A DNA stretch of 64,000 nt from Bacillus sp. V2I10. Its GTDB lineage: Bacteria; Bacillota; Bacilli; Bacillales; Bacillaceae. The translations under genes and the position numbers were made by a program. Below, in pieces: positions 59,901 to 64,000 of this stretch (position 1 is the stretch's first letter; each line of letters begins with the position of its first letter). The stretch lies in assembly GCF_030817055.1 (NCBI RefSeq), contig NZ_JAUSYV010000001.1, positions 4,550,001-4,614,000 on the forward strand. Reading direction: 5' to 3'. Below the pieces are notes generated by a model. That model ran no database searches. It saw only the letters and a program-made list of their open reading frames with translations, and was not told the origin of the DNA.

Positions 59901-60046
59901 TTGTTCACAAGAATGACCTTGTAGCCTTCTTCTTTCAAGGCAATGCAGCCCTGGGTCCCGGAATAATCAAACTCTGCAGCCTGGCCAATGATAATTGGGC
60001 CAGAGCCGATTACTAAGATGCTATTTATATCATGACGTTTAGGCAT
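56963..60046 (-). CDS. carB: Carbamoyl-phosphate synthase large subunit, arginine-specific
   Basis: A 1027-residue enzyme with two homologous ATP-grasp halves. Half one has the entry VIGSGPIIIGQAAEFDYSG, RPAYTLGGKGGG and EVNPRVSRSSALASKATG. Half two has VLGSGPIRIGQGVEFDYS, RPSYVIGGKGM and EVNPRASRTAPIVSK. A reduced MGS-like allosteric domain closes the protein. It is shorter than the ~1070-residue pyrimidine-type enzyme, as in the B. subtilis arginine-specific CarB (~1030). Partner of CarA, with which it overlaps by eight bases. Confidence 0.96.
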   Translation of the reverse strand: MPKRHDINSILVIGSGPIIIGQAAEFDYSGTQGCIALKEEGYKVILVNNNPATIMTDHQYADEVYFEPLTVKSLTKIIEKEKPDGLLATLGGQTGLNLAVKLHEARVLQKHNVQVLGTSVQSIQMGEDREKFRKLMYDLKQPVPASEIVTGAEEALAFAKEIGYPIIVRPAYTLGGKGGGIADNEQELIELMKSGLSASPIHQCLVEKSIAGFKEIEYEVMRDAANTCITVCNMENIDPVGIHTGDSIVVAPSQTLTDHEYQMLRSASLTIISALNVVGGCNIQFALDPVSKQYYVIEVNPRVSRSSALASKATGYPIAKLAAKLAVGYTLSELKNPLTQSTFASFEPALDYVVVKFPRWPFDKFKDADRTLGTKMKATGEVMAIERNLEAAIQKAVSSLELGNIGIYFEEISLLSDLHLLNIIKKATDQRFFAIIELLRRGESLNVIHKETGIDYYFLNSFLSLVTLEKQLKSETLHQLTKDLLSYAKEKGCSDEYLAHCLNEDESAVRTLRKSQGITAKFKLVDTCAAEFEARTNYYYSTYFGECELEKTANPRKKVLVLGSGPIRIGQGVEFDYSAVQGIQALQKLGYEAIMINNNPETVSTDFETGDRLYFEPLTVEHVLNVIEAEQIDATIVQFGGQTAINLAAGLEESGAVLLGTDSETLDILEEREKFYHLLDELEIAHLPGTTAHNAEEAIMEAEIIGYPVLIRPSYVIGGKGMIVLENKELLKKQVEKAGNQSFPILIDRYVIGQEAEIDLVADGESILIPAVMEHIEPAGVHSGDSMAIIPSKNISDKLKQDMHLSAKKIVKQLGFKGIMNIQFLIQNEKLYVLEVNPRASRTAPIVSKVMDVPMIELAAGMLNGEKLTHVYIEEERPYTAVKYPVFSSHALQNVDLKLSPEMRSTGEGLCLAPTLKEALGKVFDEDRDKSGISIFMDEIDYTLLQKAEAAGLKTETESFEKWADTAENGVFVSLKNEESREKRLLAAEKGIKVFSDASSFMAYLKAAPDYEVYSIRELTRTGVNMK

Positions 60047-61094
60047 ATACCATTTCTCTCCTTGTGTTTAGAACCATTTCCAGAAATTCATCAAAGATAT
60101 ATTCACTTTCGGCAGGTCCGGGATGTGCTTCTGGATGAAATTGAACAGATAGAATCGGAAGTGTCTGATGAAACATGCCCTCAACCGACTGATCATTCAC
60201 ATTCACAAACCTGACTCCGAACTCTTTATGATGATTCGACGTTACCACATAGCTGTGATTTTGAGATGTCATAAAGACTTTTCCTTTTTTCCGGTCCATG
60301 ACAGGGTGATTTGCTCCTCTATGCCCAAACGGCAGCTTCATCGTGTCTCCTCCATAAGCTAGAGCAATGAGCTGATGCCCAAGACAAATGCCGAGTGTTG
60401 GATAGCTGCCGGCAATCTTATTAATTGCAGGCAAATAGGCTTCAAGTTCTTTCGGATCTCCAGGCCCATTTGAAAGAACAACTGCATCAGGCTGAATATG
60501 TTCCAGTTCCTTCAGCTCTGTATAAGGAATAATCGTTACTTTGCAGTTTCTCTTCAGAAAAGATTGCAGAATTGATTTTTTGAATCCGAAATCAAGTAAT
60601 GCAACGTGGATGGATCCTTCTCCAAGAGTAGTGATTCCCTGTTCGATTTCAGGCAATTTCTTTGGTAACGGCTGACTCTGTATTATTTTTGAACAATCTG
60701 CCGAGAGCTGTGCTTTCATCGTCCCGTTTTTGCGGATCTGTTTGACGATGGATCTAGTATCAACATGACTGATATATGGAACCTTCCATTTGCTTAAGTA
60801 TTCTTTGACACTATAAGCGGCCTCATAATGAGAGAAATGTTCACAGCATTCGTAAAAAACGGCACCTTTTACTTGCGGTCTCTCACTTTCAAAGTCAACT
60901 GCATTTATGCCGTAATTGCCGATCAAAGGATAAGTAAATACGATGATTTGATTTTGATAGGAGGGGTCTGTCAGCACCTCTTGATAGCCTGTCATGCCTG
61001 TGTAAAATACGATCTCGCCCTCACTGTCGCCACCGTTCAGATTTCCTTTGTAGCTTGTGCCATCCTCTAGAAGCAGGTAACCGCTCATTTTCAT
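60039..61094 (-). CDS. carA: Carbamoyl-phosphate synthase small subunit, arginine-specific
   Basis: A 351-residue glutamine amidotransferase subunit that feeds ammonia to CarB. The N-terminal CPSase_sm domain (about 1-135; YLLLEDGTSYKG, GEIVFYTGMTGYQEVLTDPSY) is followed by a class I GATase domain with nucleophile GICLGHQLIALAYGG and the catalytic HPEAHPGPAE. It starts 67 bases after argD; the gap carries two ARG-box-like sequences. Confidence 0.96.
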   Translation of the reverse strand: MKMSGYLLLEDGTSYKGNLNGGDSEGEIVFYTGMTGYQEVLTDPSYQNQIIVFTYPLIGNYGINAVDFESERPQVKGAVFYECCEHFSHYEAAYSVKEYLSKWKVPYISHVDTRSIVKQIRKNGTMKAQLSADCSKIIQSQPLPKKLPEIEQGITTLGEGSIHVALLDFGFKKSILQSFLKRNCKVTIIPYTELKELEHIQPDAVVLSNGPGDPKELEAYLPAINKIAGSYPTLGICLGHQLIALAYGGDTMKLPFGHRGANHPVMDRKKGKVFMTSQNHSYVVTSNHHKEFGVRFVNVNDQSVEGMFHQTLPILSVQFHPEAHPGPAESEYIFDEFLEMVLNTRREMVYA

Positions 61095-61105
61095 TCACCT
61101 CGTAA

Positions 61106-61138
61106 TGAATTTTTATTTATATACAAGCATAATTATGC
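61106..61138 (-). promoter_or_regulatory. Candidate AhrC/ArgR boxes upstream of carA
   Basis: TGAATTTTTATTTA (61106-61119) differs at one base from the ARG-box core TGAATTTTTATTCA, and GCATAATTATGC (61127-61138) is a 12-bp palindrome beside it. They lie in the 67-bp argD-carA gap, 12-44 bases before the carA start. An internal arginine-responsive control point is inferred. Confidence 0.55.
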
Positions 61139-61161
61139 AATTCGTTGTAAAAAAATTTATG

Positions 61162-62322
61162 TTATTGGTTTACTGTCAGTGCTGTGTGTTTGATCGTTTT
61201 TCCGATGATATCAATCGCTTCATCTATCTCATCAGCTGTTACAGTAAGCGGAGGAAGGAGACGGATTACATCTGGACCTGCCGGGAGTGCTAATAAACCA
61301 TTGCTTCGCAATTCAGAAATAATAGGAGCCGATTCCTGATTTAATTGAATACCAATCATTAGGCCTTTTCCTCTAATCTCAGTTACAGAAGGAGTATGAA
61401 GCAATGCATCTTTAAGCAAACCTGACATTTTCTCCGATTTTTTCACGACTTCATCCAAGAATGGGGGCTGAAAAATTTTTGTGAGCGTTGCTTTAGCTGC
61501 AGCCATAGCCAGTGGATTTCCCCCAAACGTCGTCCCATGTGAGCCAGGCTGAAAGGATGCAATCAGTTCTTTTTTCCCGATCATGGCTCCAACAGGAAAT
61601 CCGCTGCCAAGTCCTTTGGCTGCTGTAATAATATCAGGTTCTGCCTGATAATGCTGATAAGCAAACGGCAGACCTGTCCGTCCAATACCTGTCTGCACTT
61701 CGTCAATAATCAGCAGGGCGGAAAGACGTTCGCATGTATGCTTTACTTCTTCTATAAAAGAAGCTTCTGCCGGTACGACTCCGCCCTCTCCCTGAATAAC
61801 TTCAAGCATAATAGCAGCATAGCCATCTCCATCTAATTGCTGAAGAGATTCTGTATCATTAAAAGGCAGGTATTCAAATTCCGGCAATAATGGTCCATAG
61901 CCATCATGAATTTTGGCCTGTCCTGTTGCAGACATTGTTGCAAATGTTCTTCCATGAAACGATTGTTTAAAGGTAACAATTTTTGATTTGCCTGTGTGCT
62001 TTCTGGCAAGCTTTATTGCAGCTTCATTCGCTTCAGCCCCGCTGTTGCAAAAAAATACGGCATCTCCGCAGCTGTTCGCTGTAAGGATTTCCGCAACTTC
62101 CTCTTGCAATGAATGCTGAAAAAGGTTCGAAACGTGCCAGACTTTATCAAGCTGATCTTGAACAGCCTGCTTCACGTCTTTGTCTCCATGGCCTAAATTA
62201 CAAACACCAATTCCAGAGATAAAATCAAGATAGGTTTTGCCATTTTGATCGGTGGCGACTGAGCCGTTCGCTTCCTTTATTTCCAAATCCCAGCGCGCAT
62301 ATGTCGGAAATACAAAACTCAT
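61162..62322 (-). CDS. argD: Acetylornithine aminotransferase
   Basis: PLP enzyme converting N-acetylglutamate semialdehyde to N-acetylornithine. The 386-residue class III aminotransferase shows GIGVCNLGHGD, FCNSGAEANEAAIKLARKHTG, the aspartate of LLIIDEVQTGIGRTG and the PLP-lysine in ITAAKGLGSGFPVGAM. GTTFGGNPLAMAA is present. Overlaps argB by four bases. Confidence 0.95.
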   Translation of the reverse strand: MSFVFPTYARWDLEIKEANGSVATDQNGKTYLDFISGIGVCNLGHGDKDVKQAVQDQLDKVWHVSNLFQHSLQEEVAEILTANSCGDAVFFCNSGAEANEAAIKLARKHTGKSKIVTFKQSFHGRTFATMSATGQAKIHDGYGPLLPEFEYLPFNDTESLQQLDGDGYAAIMLEVIQGEGGVVPAEASFIEEVKHTCERLSALLIIDEVQTGIGRTGLPFAYQHYQAEPDIITAAKGLGSGFPVGAMIGKKELIASFQPGSHGTTFGGNPLAMAAAKATLTKIFQPPFLDEVVKKSEKMSGLLKDALLHTPSVTEIRGKGLMIGIQLNQESAPIISELRSNGLLALPAGPDVIRLLPPLTVTADEIDEAIDIIGKTIKHTALTVNQ

Positions 62323-63098
62323 TTTAATGCAGCCTCCTTTTTTAAGGTAATTTTTGTTCCCAAGATGGATTGTTCTGCAACAAACATTGATTGACCGCTG
62401 ACAATCATCACTTCTTTTAAAGAATGAGATAATGACTTCATCGCAGCCTGAACTTTAGGAATCATCCCGCCGTTAATAATGCCAGCACCTATCATTTCTT
62501 CGATTTCATCTGGAGTTGTATGGTTAATTACTTGTTTTTCCTTCAAAATACCTGGCACATCTGTAACAAACAGCAGTTTTTTGGCACCAAGTGCACTTGC
62601 TATAGCTGCAGCTGCTGTATCAGCGTTGACATTAAGAGTTTGATGATTTTTTGTTCTTGCAATCGGGGCGATGACAGGTACATAGTCGCCTTCAATCAGC
62701 GTTTTGATCAGATGAGTTTGGACGTTTGAAATTTTCCCGACGTACCCAAGCTCTGTTTCATTCAAAAACTCTGCTGTCAGCATTCCGCCATCAGACCCTG
62801 CAATTCCTGCTGACATAAGATTATTTTGTTCCAAAGCTCTCACAATCTGCTTATTGATTTGGCCTGCAAGCACCATTTCCGCGATATCAAGAACCTGCTT
62901 TGTTGTTTTTCTCTGCCCGTTAATGAATTGAGTCTTAACGTTCATGCTTTTTAGAACGCTGTTGATTGCAGGTCCGCCGCCGTGGACAATGACTACTTTA
63001 TAGCCTTGTTTTTTCAGCTCGTGCAGGCTTCCAAAAAATGCCTCTGACAGTTCATCAACAATACTTCCTCCACACTTCAACACGACAACTTTGCTCAT
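62319..63098 (-). CDS. argB: Acetylglutamate kinase
   Basis: Phosphorylates N-acetylglutamate. The 259-residue amino-acid-kinase protein has KCGGSIVDE (8-16), IVHGGGPAINSVLK, the substrate region NVNADTAAAAIASALGAKKLLFVTDV and GGMIPKVQAAMKSL. It lacks the N-terminal helix of arginine-inhibited long forms, suggesting that it is not feedback-controlled by arginine. Ten bases after argJ. Confidence 0.95.
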   Translation of the reverse strand: MSKVVVLKCGGSIVDELSEAFFGSLHELKKQGYKVVIVHGGGPAINSVLKSMNVKTQFINGQRKTTKQVLDIAEMVLAGQINKQIVRALEQNNLMSAGIAGSDGGMLTAEFLNETELGYVGKISNVQTHLIKTLIEGDYVPVIAPIARTKNHQTLNVNADTAAAAIASALGAKKLLFVTDVPGILKEKQVINHTTPDEIEEMIGAGIINGGMIPKVQAAMKSLSHSLKEVMIVSGQSMFVAEQSILGTKITLKKEAALK

Positions 63099-63108
63099 GA
63101 TTCTCTCC

Positions 63109-64000
63109 TTACGTTCTGTAGCTGGCGTTAATTTTGATATAATCGTATGTCAGGTCACAGCCCCAGGCTCTTCCCTCTCCGTTTCCGATTCGGAGGTCAA
63201 TATGGATATTCACTGTGCTTTTTTCCAGCACCTCTTTTGCCTTATCTTCTGAAAAATTCTGAGGCTGGCCATTATGATACAGGCATTGATCACCTAAAAA
63301 GATGCCGATTTTATCAGGATTCACCTCTGCTCTGCTGTGGCCGATTGCACCGATAATTCTTCCCCAGTTGGCATCAGAACCATAAACGGCTGTTTTAACA
63401 AGGCTTGAACCTACCACTTTTTTTGCTGTAATTCTTGCTTCCGCATCAGTTGCTGCTCCTTCTACTGTCACTTCAATCAGCTTCGTAGCGCCTTCACCGT
63501 CTCTTGCTATACTCTTTGCAAGATCTTCGCATACAAGTTTAAGCCCTTGTTTGAAAGTATCCCAATCATCATGCTCAGGGGACAGAGGTTCATTATTTGC
63601 TAAGCCATTGGCCATCACAAGCACCATATCGTTCGTTGAAGTTTCGCCATCGACCGTAATTTGATTGAAAGATACATTCGTTAATTCAGCGAGGGCCTGC
63701 TGCAGAATATTGCTTTCTATGGCGGCATCAGTTGTAACAAATGCAAGCATTGTCGCCATGTTTGGATGGATCATCCCGGAGCCTTTTGCACATCCGCCAA
63801 TTGTGACTTTTCTTCCGTCAATCGTCATCTCATAGCATGATTTCTTCGTCACTGTATCGGTCGTTAAAATCGCCTCTTGAAAAGCCGGTGACCCATCTTT
63901 TGAAGGAGAAATATCCTCCACACCATTTCGAATGCAGTCCATTTTCAAGTATTCGCCGATAACACCTGTTGAAGCTACAGCCACATGCTCTTCTTTCAAA
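63109..64000 (-). CDS. argJ: Glutamate N-acetyltransferase / amino-acid acetyltransferase ArgJ (N-terminus beyond window)
   Basis: The C-terminal 296 residues of ArgJ are present; the gene runs off the window edge. The self-cleavage and nucleophile segment is GSGMIHPNMATMLAFV, with the Thr after MA as the new N-terminus of the beta chain. HVAVASTGVIGEYLK just upstream and GSDANWGRIIGAIGHSRA, GDGEGATKLIEV and the closing C-terminal block (DLTYDYIKINASYRT) are typical. ArgJ transfers acetyl from N-acetylornithine to glutamate in the cyclic pathway. Confidence 0.95.
   Translation of the reverse strand, partial: LKEEHVAVASTGVIGEYLKMDCIRNGVEDISPSKDGSPAFQEAILTTDTVTKKSCYEMTIDGRKVTIGGCAKGSGMIHPNMATMLAFVTTDAAIESNILQQALAELTNVSFNQITVDGETSTNDMVLVMANGLANNEPLSPEHDDWDTFKQGLKLVCEDLAKSIARDGEGATKLIEVTVEGAATDAEARITAKKVVGSSLVKTAVYGSDANWGRIIGAIGHSRAEVNPDKIGIFLGDQCLYHNGQPQNFSEDKAKEVLEKSTVNIHIDLRIGNGEGRAWGCDLTYDYIKINASYRT

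Overview
The window is a low-GC Gram-positive chromosome segment from a member of the Bacillaceae (Bacillus sensu lato). The evidence is near gene-for-gene agreement with the B. subtilis block argJBD-carAB-argF / yjzC-yjzD / yjaU-yjaV-med-comZ / fabH-fabF / yjaZ / appDFABC / yjbA / trpS / oppABCDF / yjbC-spx / yjbE / mecA / coiA / pepF / yjbH-yjbQ / thiazole genes / fabI, read here mostly on the minus strand. Strong AGGAGG ribosome sites, several TTG/GTG starts, a T-box, a TPP riboswitch, FapR operators and an AhrC-type box fit the same group. No prophage, plasmid or complete insertion sequence was seen; the unusual content is in the intergenic DNA.

Layout. 1-11 kb: an SRPBCC protein, fabI under a FapR operator, a DUF445 membrane protein, the TPP-riboswitch-controlled tenA-tenI-thiO-thiS-thiG-thiF operon, a CPA2 antiporter (yjbQ) and mgtE. 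11-20 kb: a RodA/FtsW-type glycosyltransferase, prpE, then rluD-like/nadF/yjbM(relQ)/yjbL on minus and yjbK-yjbJ and yjbI-yjbH on plus. 20-31 kb: a 58-aa membrane protein, pepF, coiA, cls, mecA, yjbE, spx, yjbC, a 52-bp tandem-repeat array and a secreted DUF4015 protein. 31-40 kb: oppABCDF, a DUF3899 protein, T-box-controlled trpS and a frameshifted STAS-domain pseudogene. 40-50.5 kb: yjbA, a MITE-like element, appDFABC, yjaZ, fabF and fabH. 50.5-64 kb: a small acidic protein, a leader peptide/attenuator ahead of an RsgA-like GTPase, comZ-med, yjaV, yjaU, yjzD, yjzC, and the arginine operon argF-carB-carA-argD-argB-argJ (argJ cut by the window edge).

How the genes work together. YjbH, Spx, MecA, CoiA, Med and ComZ belong to the ClpXP/ClpCP proteolysis and competence network. 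Two complete dipeptide/oligopeptide importers (Opp, App) and PepF handle peptides. FabI, FabH and FabF share FapR control of fatty-acid elongation. The arg genes make citrulline from glutamate plus carbamoyl phosphate.

Most interesting observations: (i) a dispersed terminator-bearing repeat, present as a one-unit form after fabI and expanded to 13 near-identical 52-bp hairpin units near 29.3-29.9 kb; (ii) a 22-codon leader ORF with its own promoter and mutually exclusive antiterminator/terminator pairings ahead of an RsgA-type GTPase; (iii) a 201-bp MITE-like palindromic element next to appC; (iv) a STAS/RsbR-type gene broken by a small out-of-frame deletion; (v) an unlisted 58-aa membrane protein behind a perfect Fnr/Crp-type palindrome. 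All functional statements for these five are inference from sequence.
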